From Flavobacteriales bacterium (GTDB lineage Bacteria; Bacteroidota; Bacteroidia; Flavobacteriales_D; Sanyastnellaceae): DNA of 46,810 bases. The stretch spans positions 21,643 through 68,452 of the forward strand of contig JANQWV010000041.1 of the NCBI GenBank assembly GCA_030729695.1, read 5' to 3'. Below, one piece after another: positions 1-10,200 of this stretch. The position numbers were made by a program, and so were the translations under genes. Position 1 is the first letter of the stretch, and the number at the start of each line of letters is the position of its first letter. The notes under the pieces were generated by a model. The model saw only the letters and a list, made by a program, of their open reading frames with translations. It had not been told where the DNA came from and did not search any database.

Positions 1-1220
1 ATCATGTTCGTTAAACAGGCTTCGAATCCAATTGTGTCCCACAATTCGAAAGGACCTAGTTCCCATCCGAATCCTGCGCGCAATGCAGCGTCTACATCTT
101 TCAACTCATCTGCAATTTCATTCATTCTGAAACTCACATAACTGAAGAGTGAATGAAACATTTTCTTGTAGAACAGTCCCGCTTTATCGGTTGCGTTGTA
201 TAAATGTTTTAATCTGGAAGGAAGATCGTCGATGAGTTTAGCAGCTTCATAAGAAGCGAATTTTACTTTGTTTTGTTTGCGGTATTCGAGTGTGTTTAAA
301 TCGAGCACGAGGATTACTTTCTCTCCGTTTTCTCCCTTCGTTTTTTTATAGAATCCTTGTTTCGTTTTATCTCCTAACCATTGATTGGTAATCATGGTTT
401 GAATGAATTCAGGCAGGGCGAACAACGCATGTTGTTCATCTGATTTCGCAACAGCGAAAAGTCCATTAGCAACATGAACGAGCGTGTCTAATCCGACAAC
501 GTCGCAGGTGCGAAACGTTGCAGACTTCGGTCTGCCCATAATGGTTCCGCTGAGTTTGTCTACCTCTTCAACAGTCAGGTCCAATTCCTTCATGCTGTGA
601 AGCAAAGCTTGAATGCTGAATACACCAATGCGGTTCGCTATGAAGGCAGGAGTGTCTTTGCACAACACAACTTCCTTTCCGAGTTTAAGACTTCCAAATT
701 CTTTCAGAAATGAAATGAGATCAGGATTGGTTTCTTTAATTGGAATAATTTCCAACAAACGCAAATAGCGTGGTGGATTGAAGAAGTGTGTTCCAATAAA
801 ATTCGTTTTGAAATCTTCGCTTCTTCCTTCGGCAATGAGATGAATGGGAATACCGCTGGTATTGGTTGAAACAATGCTTCCAGGCTTCCTGAATTGTTCT
901 ACTTTTTCGAAGAGCGTTTGTTTGGGTTCGAGCTTTTCAATAATGACTTCCATTATCCAATCGCAATTTGAAATGTCTTTCAAGTTGTCTTCGAAATTTC
1001 CGGTAGTAATGCGCGAAGCGAATTTTTTTGAATAGATAGGCGAGGGTGAGGATTGCAAAGCGTTTTTCAACGAGTCGTTGACAATCTTGTTTTTGTCCTT
1101 TTCGTCTTCCGATGGGCGGTCTAACAACAGTACTGGAATTCCGCATTGCGCGAAGTGACAGGCAATGCGAGAGCCCATGATTCCTGAACCTAAAACGGCA
1201 ATTCTCTTTATCGTTTTCAT
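1..1220 (-). CDS. 3-hydroxyacyl-CoA dehydrogenase / enoyl-CoA hydratase (FadN-like), partial
   Basis: This is the N-terminal part (about 406 residues) of a beta-oxidation enzyme that runs off the left edge of the window. Reading from ATG at 1220 gives a Rossmann dinucleotide site close to the N-terminus (VLGSGIMGSRIA), then STNTSG and THFFNPP, the usual NAD-binding and catalytic-His region of 3-hydroxyacyl-CoA dehydrogenases. Near the window edge comes GFGWELGPFELWD, typical of the second dehydrogenase C-terminal domain. Having the dehydrogenase first resembles FadN-type proteins of about 800 residues, where a crotonase domain follows; that part is not visible here. It oxidises L-3-hydroxyacyl-CoA with NAD in the cytoplasm. 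It lies 49 bases downstream of the biotin ligase gene on the same strand. The family is clear; the FadN subtype is an inference. Confidence 0.88.
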   Translation of the reverse strand, partial: MKTIKRIAVLGSGIMGSRIACHFAQCGIPVLLLDRPSEDEKDKNKIVNDSLKNALQSSPSPIYSKKFASRITTGNFEDNLKDISNCDWIMEVIIEKLEPKQTLFEKVEQFRKPGSIVSTNTSGIPIHLIAEGRSEDFKTNFIGTHFFNPPRYLRLLEIIPIKETNPDLISFLKEFGSLKLGKEVVLCKDTPAFIANRIGVFSIQALLHSMKELDLTVEEVDKLSGTIMGRPKSATFRTCDVVGLDTLVHVANGLFAVAKSDEQHALFALPEFIQTMITNQWLGDKTKQGFYKKTKGENGEKVILVLDLNTLEYRKQNKVKFASYEAAKLIDDLPSRLKHLYNATDKAGLFYKKMFHSLFSYVSFRMNEIADELKDVDAALRAGFGWELGPFELWDTIGFEACLTNM

Positions 1221-1269
1221 TTAGATGTATTAACTGAATGAAGGTAAGGTTTCTTTCCTTCAACTTGAA

Positions 1270-2013
1270 TTATTTAAATATGATTTCTTTCATGTAGAAA
1301 CCTAACAAGGATTGGTCTTCTCTTTCCAAGAGAAGCTTGCCATCGGCTTCCACGCGAATAATTTTCCCTGTGAATGTAGATTCATCTTTTGCAATTCGAT
1401 ATTCCTTCCATTCCTCTTTTTGAAAAAGATGGTTGTGGTATTGAAGGTCTATTTCCTTCCAATTATTTCCTTCCAACAGAAAATAATCTGTAACCATTTG
1501 TTTACGAAGTGTCTGAAGAAAATCAACAGTTGAAGGCACCTCATTCGAATGTTCTGAAAAATTCGTGGCGTTTTCGATTGGGCTTGCTGAAAGGTTGATA
1601 CCTATTCCGATGAGTGAATAGTGAAGCTTTTGATCGCTCCACGAATTTTCAATGAGTATTCCTCCGATTTTTTTTCCTTCAACAAAAATATCGTTGGGCC
1701 ATTTGATGGAAACACCCTGAATGCCTTGCTGAATGAGCGTTTTTGCTGCTTGAAGGGCCGCCCATTTGCTTAGGAAGAAGATGTCTTCTGGATTCAATTG
1801 GACTTTAATGATTAGTGTTCCGAGGAACGAACTTCCGGCCTCTGCGAGCCATTTGTTGTCACGCTGCCCCCTTCCTTCCAACTGAAAATCGGTAGTTATG
1901 GCAGTGCCTGTTCTGGTTTCTGGCAGTTTTGCAATTGTGGAAGCATAGTTGTTTGTGCTGTCGAGCTGCTCGAAATGGAAATGTGGGGATTGTTCAAACA
2001 TGGACTCTTTCAA
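1270..2013 (-). CDS. birA: Biotin--[acetyl-CoA-carboxylase] ligase
   Basis: A 247-residue biotin protein ligase that activates biotin with ATP and transfers it to the biotin carrier protein of carboxylases. The biotinyl-AMP binding loop is GRGQRDNKW (residues 47-55), followed by KWPND (104-108) and KKIGGILIE (114-122). There is no N-terminal helix-turn-helix, so this is a catalytic, non-repressor (group I) enzyme, as is usual in Bacteroidota. A second ATG four codons in (2001) is an equally possible start. It is divergent from rsfS across a 69-base gap, and the partial beta-oxidation gene follows it. A weak -7-like TAATTTCG lies on this strand at 2037-2044. The assignment is firm. Confidence 0.93.
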   Translation of the reverse strand: MKESMFEQSPHFHFEQLDSTNNYASTIAKLPETRTGTAITTDFQLEGRGQRDNKWLAEAGSSFLGTLIIKVQLNPEDIFFLSKWAALQAAKTLIQQGIQGVSIKWPNDIFVEGKKIGGILIENSWSDQKLHYSLIGIGINLSASPIENATNFSEHSNEVPSTVDFLQTLRKQMVTDYFLLEGNNWKEIDLQYHNHLFQKEEWKEYRIAKDESTFTGKIIRVEADGKLLLEREDQSLLGFYMKEIIFK

Positions 2014-2057
2014 TGCAGAAAACTTAAAGTTTACAACGAAATTACGCCGTAGCGGAA

Positions 2058-2065
2058 TACCTTTG
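2058..2065 (+). promoter_or_regulatory. Putative -7 promoter element of the rsfS-ftsH-cdsA-psd operon
   Basis: TACCTTTG matches the Bacteroidota -7 consensus TAnnTTTG and ends 17 bases before the rsfS ATG. A weak -33 candidate (TTTA at 2030-2033) lies 24 bases upstream, slightly farther than the usual 17-23. Confidence 0.55.
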
Positions 2066-2082
2066 CTACAGAAGACTAAAAA

Positions 2083-2664
2083 ATGAAGAAAAAAGAAACG
2101 AAGACAGGTAACGACGATGCGTTGTTACTTTCCATTATTGAAGGAATTGAAGAAGTAAAGGGACACGATATTAAGATTCTTGATTTGCGCAACATTGAAG
2201 CTGCTATTGCAGATTATTTCATTGTGTGCACAGGAACCAGCACCACGCAGGTTGAAGCGATTGCTCGTAGTGCTGAAAATTTCACGAGAAAGCAATTAGA
2301 TGAGAGACCTCGCAGAGTAGAGGGAGTTCGCAATGCGCAGTGGGTGTTGATGGATTATTTTTCCATTATTGTTCATGTGTTTTATGAACCGATGCGCGAG
2401 CATTATGATATTGAAGGCTTGTGGGCCGATGCCAATGAAATGGCTTTGCCTAAAAAGGCGAAGCCTGAGCCGAAGGTAAAAGCAGAGCCAAAGGCGAAAG
2501 CTGCGGCTAAACCTAAGGCAGCTGCAAAGCCTAAGGCTGGGCCAAAAGTAAAAGCAGAACCAAAGGCGAAGGCCGCTGCGAAACCAAAGGCTGAAGCAAA
2601 AACGAAAGCAGCAGCAAAACCAAAGGCGGTAACAAAGAAAATAGCAAAGTCAAAAGATGAGTGA
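2083..2664 (+). CDS. rsfS: Ribosome silencing factor RsfS with a Lys/Ala/Pro-rich tail
   Basis: Residues about 14-120 form a RsfS (DUF143/Iojap) domain, seen in KILDLRNIEAAIADYFIVC, GTSTTQVEAIA and the central WVLMDYFSIIVHVF. The family binds ribosomal protein uL14 and blocks 30S-50S joining when nutrients are scarce. The domain normally ends near residue 120; here a low-complexity tail of about 65 residues follows (128-193), made of repeated KAEPKAKAAAKPKA-like units, strongly basic and resembling histone H1 or AlgP tails. The end overlaps the ftsH start by 8 bases, so the genes are translationally coupled. Function of the core is secure; the tail could bind rRNA or DNA, which is only an inference. 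Confidence 0.92.
   Translation: MKKKETKTGNDDALLLSIIEGIEEVKGHDIKILDLRNIEAAIADYFIVCTGTSTTQVEAIARSAENFTRKQLDERPRRVEGVRNAQWVLMDYFSIIVHVFYEPMREHYDIEGLWADANEMALPKKAKPEPKVKAEPKAKAAAKPKAAAKPKAGPKVKAEPKAKAAAKPKAEAKTKAAAKPKAVTKKIAKSKDE
2452..2650 (+). repeat. Repeats encoding a histone-H1-like basic tail in rsfS
   Basis: Imperfect repeats of AAGCCNAAGGC/AAAGCNGCAGC-like units encode K-P-K-A and K-A-A-A-K-P-K-A motifs. The longer unit (KVKAEPKAKAAAKPKA) occurs twice almost identically, so the tail probably grew by repeat duplication. Confidence 0.8.
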
Positions 2665-4732
2665 TCAGAATACTAAAAAGCCAGGTGGTCCGAACAACCC
2701 GATGAAAGGTGGTTTCAGTTTTTATTGGATCTATGCGGTTATTGCAATCGTGTTAATTGGACTGATGATCTTTAACGGAAGTTCAGACGGAACAGAGGCG
2801 AATTACGCTCAAGTGAAATCATGGGCAGAGAGTAATTACATTGCGCGTGTTGAATACAACGGTTCAACGGGAAAGGTTTATTTGGATTCACTTGGAAAGG
2901 CGAATTTGAAAGGACAGTATCCTGAACAACGCGGGGTCATGGGAGCACGTCAGGGAAGTGATTTCTGGTTCAACATTCCACCGAGTGAGCATTTCGTAGA
3001 TGAATTGCATGCATTAGGTCCCGTTCATAATTTCGAAGTGAAATTCCAACCGCCAAATGAAACTGCTCAAAGTTTGTTGTGGTGGTTAATTGCTTTGGGA
3101 GTTATGATTGCAGCGTGGACATTCATCATGCGTCGCATGGGCGGCGGTGGCGGCGGTGGTGGCGGTCAGATTTTCAACATAGGAAAAAGCAAAGCGCAAT
3201 TATTTGAAAAAGGGAAAGGAACGAATGTGACTTTCGCTGATGTAGCCGGATTGGAAGGAGCGAAGGAGGAGGTTGAAGAAATTGTTGATTTCTTGAAACA
3301 TCCAAAAAAATATACAGAGCTAGGGGCGAAGATTCCGAAAGGAGCATTGCTTGTTGGTCCTCCGGGGACAGGAAAGACGTTGTTAGCGAAAGCAGTAGCC
3401 GGAGAAGCACAGGTTCCTTTCTTTTCATTGTCGGGTTCCGATTTTGTGGAGATGTTTGTTGGAGTTGGAGCCAGTCGTGTGCGCGATTTGTTCCGTCAGG
3501 CAAAGGAGAAGGCGCCAGCAATTATCTTCATTGACGAGATTGATGCCATTGGCCGTGCAAGGAGTAAGAACGTTAATTTCGGAAGCAACGATGAGCGTGA
3601 GAACACGTTGAATCAGTTGTTGACTGAAATGGATGGTTTCGGAACGAATTCAGGAATCATTATTTTGGCTGCAACGAACCGTGCTGACATTCTTGATAAG
3701 GCATTGATGAGAGCAGGTCGTTTTGACCGTCAGATATATGTAGACATGCCTGATGTGAAGGAGCGTGTACAAATTTTCAATGTGCATTTGAAGAATGTGA
3801 AGACAGACCCTTCTGTAGATGTAGATTTCTTGGCTCGTCAGACACCTGGTTTCTCCGGGGCAGATATCGCGAATATCTGTAACGAAGCGGCGTTGATTGC
3901 TGCACGTCATGGGGCAGCGACTGTAGAACAAAAGGATTTCTTGGCTGCTGTAGACCGCATCGTTGGTGGGCTTGAGAAGAAGAATAAGATTATTACTCCA
4001 AATGAGAAACGTGCTATTGCCTTCCACGAGGCGGGTCACGCTGTTACTTCATGGTTGTTGGAATATGCTTCGCCGTTGGTGAAAGTGACGATTGTACCTA
4101 GAGGAAGATCTTTAGGAGCAGCTTGGTATTTACCAGAGGAAAGGCAGATTACAACCACAGATCAGATTTTAGATGAGATGTGCGCAACCCTTGGCGGACG
4201 TGCAGCAGAGCAAGTCATCTTTGGAAAAATTTCAACAGGTGCTCTTTCCGATTTGGAAAAAGTAACGAAGCAAGCTTACGCGATGGTTGGAATTTACGGT
4301 TTGAATGATCGAATTGGTAACTTGAGTTATTATGACTCCTCAGGCGAGAATCAGTTTACGAAACCATACAGTGATGAGACGGCCCGCACCATGGATGAAG
4401 AGGTGAGCAAGTTGGTTGAAGCAGCGTATCAGCGAGCGCTTCATTTGCTTACAGAGAACCGTGAGAAATTAGAAGAGTTGGCTCAGTTGTTATTGGATAA
4501 GGAAGTTATCTTCAAAGAAGATCTTGAGCGAGTGCTTGGTGTTAGACCTTATATTGATCGTCAGACCCAAATAGACGAAGCAGAGACAACTGCTCAGATT
4601 GAAAAGGATAGATTAGATGCGGCCAATGCACCGGCTATTGAAGCGACTGAGGACACAACTCCAATTGCGGAAGAGTCTCAGGATGAAAAGGCTACTGATT
4701 CAAACGAACCCCCAACAACAGAGGAGAGTTAG
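2657..4732 (+). CDS. ftsH: ATP-dependent zinc metalloprotease FtsH
   Basis: A 691-residue membrane AAA+ protease that extracts and degrades unassembled membrane proteins and short-lived regulators. It has two membrane segments (about 22-39 and 139-157) around a periplasmic domain of about 100 residues, then nine consecutive glycines before the AAA domain. Walker A is GPPGTGKT (234-241), Walker B IIFIDEID, the second region of homology contains [17 protein letters not shown], and the zinc site is HEAGH (457-461). The acidic C-terminal tail (Thr/Glu/Asp rich) is typical of variable FtsH tails. It sits between rsfS (8-base overlap) and cdsA (2-base gap), an order often seen in Bacteroidota. Confidence 0.98.
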   Translation: MSDQNTKKPGGPNNPMKGGFSFYWIYAVIAIVLIGLMIFNGSSDGTEANYAQVKSWAESNYIARVEYNGSTGKVYLDSLGKANLKGQYPEQRGVMGARQGSDFWFNIPPSEHFVDELHALGPVHNFEVKFQPPNETAQSLLWWLIALGVMIAAWTFIMRRMGGGGGGGGGQIFNIGKSKAQLFEKGKGTNVTFADVAGLEGAKEEVEEIVDFLKHPKKYTELGAKIPKGALLVGPPGTGKTLLAKAVAGEAQVPFFSLSGSDFVEMFVGVGASRVRDLFRQAKEKAPAIIFIDEIDAIGRARSKNVNFGSNDERENTLNQLLTEMDGFGTNSGIIILAATNRADILDKALMRAGRFDRQIYVDMPDVKERVQIFNVHLKNVKTDPSVDVDFLARQTPGFSGADIANICNEAALIAARHGAATVEQKDFLAAVDRIVGGLEKKNKIITPNEKRAIAFHEAGHAVTSWLLEYASPLVKVTIVPRGRSLGAAWYLPEERQITTTDQILDEMCATLGGRAAEQVIFGKISTGALSDLEKVTKQAYAMVGIYGLNDRIGNLSYYDSSGENQFTKPYSDETARTMDEEVSKLVEAAYQRALHLLTENREKLEELAQLLLDKEVIFKEDLERVLGVRPYIDRQTQIDEAETTAQIEKDRLDAANAPAIEATEDTTPIAEESQDEKATDSNEPPTTEES

Positions 4733-4734
4733 GT

Positions 4735-5544
4735 GTGAGTAATTTGTTATTGAGAACATTAGTCGGACTTGTTTTTAGTCTGGTGGTAGTAGGCTCTGCA
4801 TTTGCAGGGCTTTTGCCATTTACGGTGTTGTTTGGATTTTTCGCGGCGAAAGGTTTTCAAGAATTTGTGAGATTGGTTAATCCTCAGATGAAGCGCTTTC
4901 AAAGAAGAGCCGGTTTAGGATTAGCGATTATACTCTATTTAACAGCTGCTTCAACCATGGTTTATGGAACAGACTGGCGATGGATGCTTGTTGTGCCTGT
5001 TTTATGGTTGTTGTTTCTTTCGGTCGAAATGATGAAGGTGAGCGCAAGTTTTATTCTTGACACCTCTACCATTTTAATGGGTTTTATTTATACCGTTGTT
5101 CCCTTTGCACTTCTTGTATTTTTAAGTAAGATTAATGGTGACTTTGATGCTCGACTTCCTTTTGGATTTTTCTTAATCTTGTGGGCCAATGATACGGGAG
5201 CCTATTTCTTTGGTAAGTTTTTCGGAAAGCATAAGTTGCTTGAGGCTGTTTCTCCAAAAAAGACGTGGGAAGGTTTATTCGGTGGAATGGTAAGCGCAAT
5301 TTTATCAGGGTATTTTCTGTATTCATTGATGCCGAATTCATTCAGCCAAATAGAGTGGGTGGCTATTGCTTCAATTGTTGCAGTCTTTGCGAATATTGGT
5401 GATTTAATCGAATCACAAATCAAGCGTATTAAGGGAGTGAAGGATTCAGGAAAATTGTTGCCCGGTCACGGTGGTGTTTTGGATCGTTTCGATGGATTGC
5501 TTATTGCATTGCCACTAGTTATTATTTATTTGATTTTGTTTTGA
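4735..5544 (+). CDS. cdsA: Phosphatidate cytidylyltransferase
   Basis: A 269-residue integral membrane enzyme that makes CDP-diacylglycerol from phosphatidate and CTP, the branch point of phospholipid synthesis. The family signature is complete in the C-terminal third: SPKKTWEGLFGG, then GDLIESQIKRIKGVKDSG and LPGHGGVLDRFD (about 222-253), including the metal-binding Asp residues. There are about seven hydrophobic segments. The start is GTG at 4735, two bases after the ftsH stop, preceded by a Shine-Dalgarno-like GAGGAG at 4721-4726 inside ftsH. The neighbouring psd uses the same pathway. Confidence 0.96.
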   Translation: MSNLLLRTLVGLVFSLVVVGSAFAGLLPFTVLFGFFAAKGFQEFVRLVNPQMKRFQRRAGLGLAIILYLTAASTMVYGTDWRWMLVVPVLWLLFLSVEMMKVSASFILDTSTILMGFIYTVVPFALLVFLSKINGDFDARLPFGFFLILWANDTGAYFFGKFFGKHKLLEAVSPKKTWEGLFGGMVSAILSGYFLYSLMPNSFSQIEWVAIASIVAVFANIGDLIESQIKRIKGVKDSGKLLPGHGGVLDRFDGLLIALPLVIIYLILF

Positions 5545-5545
5545 T

Positions 5546-6202
5546 ATGACTATACATAAAGAGGGTTTTAAAATTTTAGGTGGAACTTTATTGATTTCGA
5601 CCATGCTTGTTGGAGGCGCATTTTTGTTGTTCGACATGGCTTTAATATGGATCTTGACGGCTGTGGCTTGCGGAATAGTCTTCTTACTTTTCTTACAGTT
5701 TTTCCGTTTGCCAAATCGTGTGAATCGTGCCAAGGAAAACGAATTGGTTGCTCCATGCGATGGAAAGGTTGTCGTTATCGAAGAAGTTGAAGAGCCGGAG
5801 TATTTTCAAGGTAAGCGTATTCAAGTTTCGATTTTTATGTCGCCATTGAATGTTCATGCGAACTGGACGCCTTGTTCTGGGGTAGTGAAGTATTTTAAAT
5901 ATCACCCTGGATTGTTTTTGGTGGCTTGGCACCCAAAGAGTAGCACGGAGAATGAGCGTACAACAGTTGTGGTTGAACACGCTCCCGGAAAGGATGTGTT
6001 GCTTCGTCAAGTAGCAGGAGCTGTTGCTAGACGAATTGTTTGGTATGTGAATGAAGGTGATGAATTGAATGCAAACGATCAGTTTGGTTTTATCAAATTC
6101 GGAAGTCGTGTTGATTTGTATTTCCCATTAGGAACTGAGATTGTAGCGAATATAGATGACGTAACGAAAGGAAACGAAACCGTAATTGCTCGTTGGAAAT
6201 AA
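5546..6202 (+). CDS. psd: Phosphatidylserine decarboxylase (short, class II type)
   Basis: A 218-residue proenzyme that decarboxylates phosphatidylserine to phosphatidylethanolamine at the inner membrane. It has two adjoining N-terminal hydrophobic segments (about 10-50), the conserved APCDGKVV, and MSPLNVHANW, which contains the family His. The self-cleavage site is FGSRVD; Gly186-Ser187 would split the protein into beta and alpha chains, Ser187 becoming the pyruvoyl cofactor. It starts one base after the cdsA stop, so it is the last gene of the operon and is followed by a strong terminator. No phosphatidylserine synthase gene is in the window. Confidence 0.95.
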   Translation: MTIHKEGFKILGGTLLISTMLVGGAFLLFDMALIWILTAVACGIVFLLFLQFFRLPNRVNRAKENELVAPCDGKVVVIEEVEEPEYFQGKRIQVSIFMSPLNVHANWTPCSGVVKYFKYHPGLFLVAWHPKSSTENERTTVVVEHAPGKDVLLRQVAGAVARRIVWYVNEGDELNANDQFGFIKFGSRVDLYFPLGTEIVANIDDVTKGNETVIARWK

Positions 6203-6218
6203 TCGAGATTATAGGAAT

Positions 6219-6252
6219 AAAAAAAAGGTCTGAACATTCAGACCTTTTTTTA
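6219..6252. terminator. Bidirectional intrinsic terminator between psd and DUF1573 gene
   Basis: GGTCTGAA at 6227-6234 and TTCAGACC at 6237-6244 form a perfect 8-bp stem with a two-base loop, flanked by A-run on the left and T-run on the right. The symmetry lets it terminate both convergent transcription units. Confidence 0.9.
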
Positions 6253-6267
6253 TGATAAGACTTTTTC

Positions 6268-6729
6268 TTAGTTGTTTGGAGCACCGCCTTGTTCCTTCAC
6301 TGGCGCACCACCTGGTGTTCCTGGAGCAGGAGCGTTTGGATCTGGCTCAACGTTTCCTTTGATTCGTACAACTTTAACAGGCTCATTAACCGCGTTAGAG
6401 TTGATGGTTACTGATTTGTTGATAGGGCCAGGACGTTTTGTATCGTATTTCACTTGAATGATAGAAGAACCACCTGGTAAGATTGGAGTAGTATCACAAG
6501 TTGGAACTGTACATCCGCAAGATCCTTTGCACTTACTTAAAGTCAATGGTTCAGTTCCTGAGTTGGTTACTTTAAATTCACAAGCACCGTTTCCACCGAA
6601 AGTAACTGTGCCGTAGTCGTGGACTTCTTTGTCAACTGTTATAGCTGGACCAGTTACTAGTTGTGTCTGTGCATTTGCAGCGATTCCAAATCCGATTGCA
6701 ATAGCTAAAGAGAAAATTACTTTTTTCAT
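6268..6729 (-). CDS. Exported DUF1573 protein
   Basis: A 153-residue protein with an N-terminal signal peptide (MKKVIFSLAIAIGFGIAANA, cleavage before Gln). Residues about 33-130 are a DUF1573 immunoglobulin-like domain, with HDYGTV at the start and the Cys cluster CKGSCGCTVPTC. The C-terminus is Pro/Gly/Ala-rich (APAPGTPGGAPVK). DUF1573 proteins are widespread exported Bacteroidota proteins of unknown role. It lies 18 bases downstream of a paralog with the same cysteine cluster, so the two are probably co-transcribed and arose by duplication. The lack of lipobox distinguishes it from its neighbour. Confidence 0.88.
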   Translation of the reverse strand: MKKVIFSLAIAIGFGIAANAQTQLVTGPAITVDKEVHDYGTVTFGGNGACEFKVTNSGTEPLTLSKCKGSCGCTVPTCDTTPILPGGSSIIQVKYDTKRPGPINKSVTINSNAVNEPVKVVRIKGNVEPDPNAPAPGTPGGAPVKEQGGAPNN

Positions 6730-6747
6730 TTTGAGTATTAATTAAAA

Positions 6748-7158
6748 TTATTCGATGACTTCACCTTTGATCGTTAACACGGTTGGTTTTGCTTCTGGGT
6801 TATTCCAATTAACCATAACTGTTTTGGTGAATGGCCCCATTCTGTTTGTGTCGTAATGAACTGTAATTGAAACACTTTTTCCTGGTTCAATGGTGGTGTT
6901 TGGGTCACACTTCGGAGTTGTACATCCGCAAGAACCTTGGCAAGAACTAATGATTAGATTTTGATCACCTGTATTTGACAATTCAAAAGTGCAATTTCCA
7001 TCAGAACCTTTTTTTACTTGACCGTAATTGTGTTCCGTTTCATTTGGAGTCAACATTGGAGCTCCGAAAGTTGTGATTTTTCCAGGCTGCGCTTCAGCAC
7101 ATCCAGCAAGACCTAAGAAGAAGGCCACTGCAGCAAAAAGGGTAAAATTGATTTTCAT
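6748..7158 (-). CDS. DUF1573 lipoprotein
   Basis: A 136-residue paralog of the next gene. The signal sequence ends in the lipobox LAGC (residues 17-20), so it is probably lipidated at Cys20. The DUF1573 domain follows (about 39-134): HNYGQV, CQGSCGCTTPKC and PGKSVSITVHYDTNRMGP. The CxxSCGCTxPxC cluster is shared with the paralog and may bind metal or form disulfides, which is inference. A poor -7 match (GATATTTG, complement of 7178-7185) lies 19 bases upstream. Confidence 0.87.
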   Translation of the reverse strand: MKINFTLFAAVAFFLGLAGCAEAQPGKITTFGAPMLTPNETEHNYGQVKKGSDGNCTFELSNTGDQNLIISSCQGSCGCTTPKCDPNTTIEPGKSVSITVHYDTNRMGPFTKTVMVNWNNPEAKPTVLTIKGEVIE

Positions 7159-7205
7159 ATTATTGATTGTTAGTTTTCAAATATCGGTAAGATTTTTTAA
7201 AGTCG

Positions 7206-10200
7206 CTAATGGTTTACTAAAAGCGTGCCACTTCGGAATATTTTAGACGAAGTTTCTGTAATTGTATAGAACCCGTTGGAGAATTCGGAAGTGTTGATTG
7301 TTCTTGAGGCTCCCCTTCCAAGATCTTGGTACACCAACCTGCCTTGAGCGTCGCGAATCTCAAGGGTGCTCGTTTGAGCAAGTCCAGTTATATTTAGTTG
7401 ATCTCTTACAGGGTTAGGGAATAGGTTAAATGTTGAAACGTCTTCTTCTATCACTGATACAATAAAGGAGTTTGCAATGCATCCGAATTCATTTGTGTAG
7501 TCGCAGGAGAAGAAAGAACCGAGAGAATCTGGCACACTTGAAATGGAATCAATCGTTAAAGTTCCATCGATAATCCAAGTAATGTTGTCCTGATTAGCGC
7601 AATTGGCGCAATTGACAAATCCAGCGTCGAAAATTAGCTCTGGTGTTGTTCCTCCATTTACAACCAAAGAAGCAGAAGGACTGTTGGCAACTGTGTTTCC
7701 TGCGGTGCAAGAAAGATAGGGCGAATAGGTATTCGGATTTGAATAACTGTAGCTGTATGTTTCCAAATAAGATAGCGGAATGTTTCCGCTTCCGTTACCT
7801 AAGAAGAGTTCGCAAGAAAGTCCTTCAACGTAATCAGTTGAATTAACAAATGTCGATTGAAGGGGAGCACAACCTTCACTAGGAGTGAAATTCAAGACAG
7901 GCTGTATCACTAAAACAGGTAAGGAAACAGAAGATAAACAACCTTGAGCCGAAGAAGATTGTGCGGTATAATAGCCGTTTTGATAAACACCATTTTGAAG
8001 CGTGCTTACAGCCGTTGAGCCTTGAGCGAATGCAATGTCGTCAAGGAAATATTGGGTTGAAAGGCCACTGCAATTCGAGCATAAGACAGCCCCGTAGGCC
8101 CAAGATAGCACAGGTGTAGGCGCATTCGGAAATACTGTTACCGAAGGACCTGATGCTGTGAAAATTGAACCGTCAAGAGAGCAAGTTAATGAGGTGTTAT
8201 ATGCACCTTCGATTGAATAGTTTAAAGCGGTGAAGTTGTCAATTGGGTAATTAACTCCATTCGATTGAAGTACACAAGTCATTCCGTTAAAGGAAGGAGT
8301 TGTGTTGTTGGCTTGAATACTTAAAGGACCACAACCTTGCGTCTGACTTAAGTTGAAAGAAGGGAAAATTTGCAGTAGGCTGTCGGTGTTCGAAGTACAT
8401 CCGAACTCATTTGTGATAGTCCCATAGAAATAACCGCTCAATTGATTTTGGCCTATGTTGAACGGGTTTGAATTCATATTTAGACCAACGCCATTTAGAG
8501 TCCAGGAAATAGAACTCGAGCTAGGTAAGTCAATGGCTGTGATTAAACCACCGCTGTAAGTGAGCTCCGTTGAAACAGGATCCGGATAAACTTGAACGAT
8601 TGTGTCTGTGTAGATGCCGAAATCACTTCCAACAGAGCAAGTCATTTCAGGAGCGAAATTGCCGGCATCGAAATATGTTAAATCAACCGTCAAATTAAAT
8701 GGAATGGTTTGACCACCAAGCCCGTCGTTAATGACGCATGTCAATCCATCTATGGGGTCTGTGGTATTTGAAAGAACCGCTATTAAAGGACTGCATCCTG
8801 CACCAGAGATTATTTCATAGCGTGGTTGAATCACCAACAAAGAGTCGCTCGATGTAGAACAACCATTCGAATCGGTATAGGTTGCTGAATAATATCCATT
8901 GTTATAAATTCCATTTATATAGGTTGAAATAGAATCGGCAGATTCATTTAAAATACTTCCATCTAAATTCCATTGCACCGAGTTACCCGCTGAATTATTT
9001 GAAAGGGTAACTTGTCCGTACACTGAGGAAAGTTGCGGAGCTAAGGGGTGATCATAAACTGTAATAGGATCGACGGTGTAGGTGTTCGAGTTGGTTCCAG
9101 AATAACAATAGATTAAGGGTTCGTATACTCCTGGATCAAGAAATGTGTAATTGAAACTTCCGACAATTGGGGTATAGTCCATTCCAGGAATTAAAATTTC
9201 ACATTGAATGCCTGCATTCGTAGAAGTATTGTTTACGATGGTGGTATTCAATGGGTAGCAACCTGCGTCGACTGTTGCGCTTGCGTTTATTTCTATGACG
9301 AAATAATAACCGGTGTCGGAGGTACATCCGAATTCGTTCGTGTAAACCGCAGCGTAGTTTCCATTTTGGAAATTGTTATTGAAGAAGGTGTTTACACTCT
9401 GATCTATAGGATTTAATTCGAGTGGGGTGTTATTCAGAAACCATTGTATTTGATATCCGCTATTGTTGGTTACCTGAACAGTATTGGAGGCATATGACAA
9501 TATCGGAGCAACAGGGATGTCATAAGATTCTATAAGTTGATCGTTGACTGAATAGTAATTATTTCCGAATGCTGAACATACTTGAGAGACAGTGAAGGTT
9601 TCGGGAGCACCCATGGAAAAGGTGTAAGGCGATGCGAAAGTATTTCCCGGAAGATCTGAGTTTTCAAAATGGCAATCGAGCTGTTGGCTCGCAGTTGTGG
9701 TGTTTTCAAAAATCACCTCGTTAGGTCCACACGGATTGGACTGATTGTAGGTATATGTTGGGAGAACAAAGTAGATTGAATCTGTATAGGTTTCGCAACT
9801 GAATTCGTTTGTTAGTTTAACGTGAAAAAATCCATCAGAAGAATAGTTTGTGGATGCGTTGAATGTTACATCAGTTATGTCGGTGGTTACTCCGTTGAAA
9901 ATCCATTCGAACGTATCAATTTGGTTGAAGTTCAAACTCAATTCAGGGAAGTTCAATGAAATTGAAGCGCTTTCAGGTAATTGATTTACCGAAATTAAAT
10001 CTGACGAGGCGAAAGAAGATGTATTTCCTTGGAAATAGATAAATTCAATTACATATTCTCCCGGCTCGATATAACTGTGTGTGTAATTGGAATTGCATGT
10101 GTTCAGTATAGTCCCGTCTCCAAAGTTAATTACACAAGAGTCGTTAGCGGAAAACAATGTTTGATTATAAACAGTGATTGAATCGTTTTGGCAGAGCGAA

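Noticed and set aside
1221-1269. Hairpin TGAAGG/CCTTCA as a terminator between birA and the beta-oxidation gene
   Set aside because: The stem is only 6 bp with a 12-base loop and no T-run on either strand.
3138-3167. Frameshift suspicion at the poly-glycine stretch of ftsH
   Set aside because: The nine glycine codons (GGC/GGT mix) keep the frame, and both halves match FtsH, so it is a normal linker.
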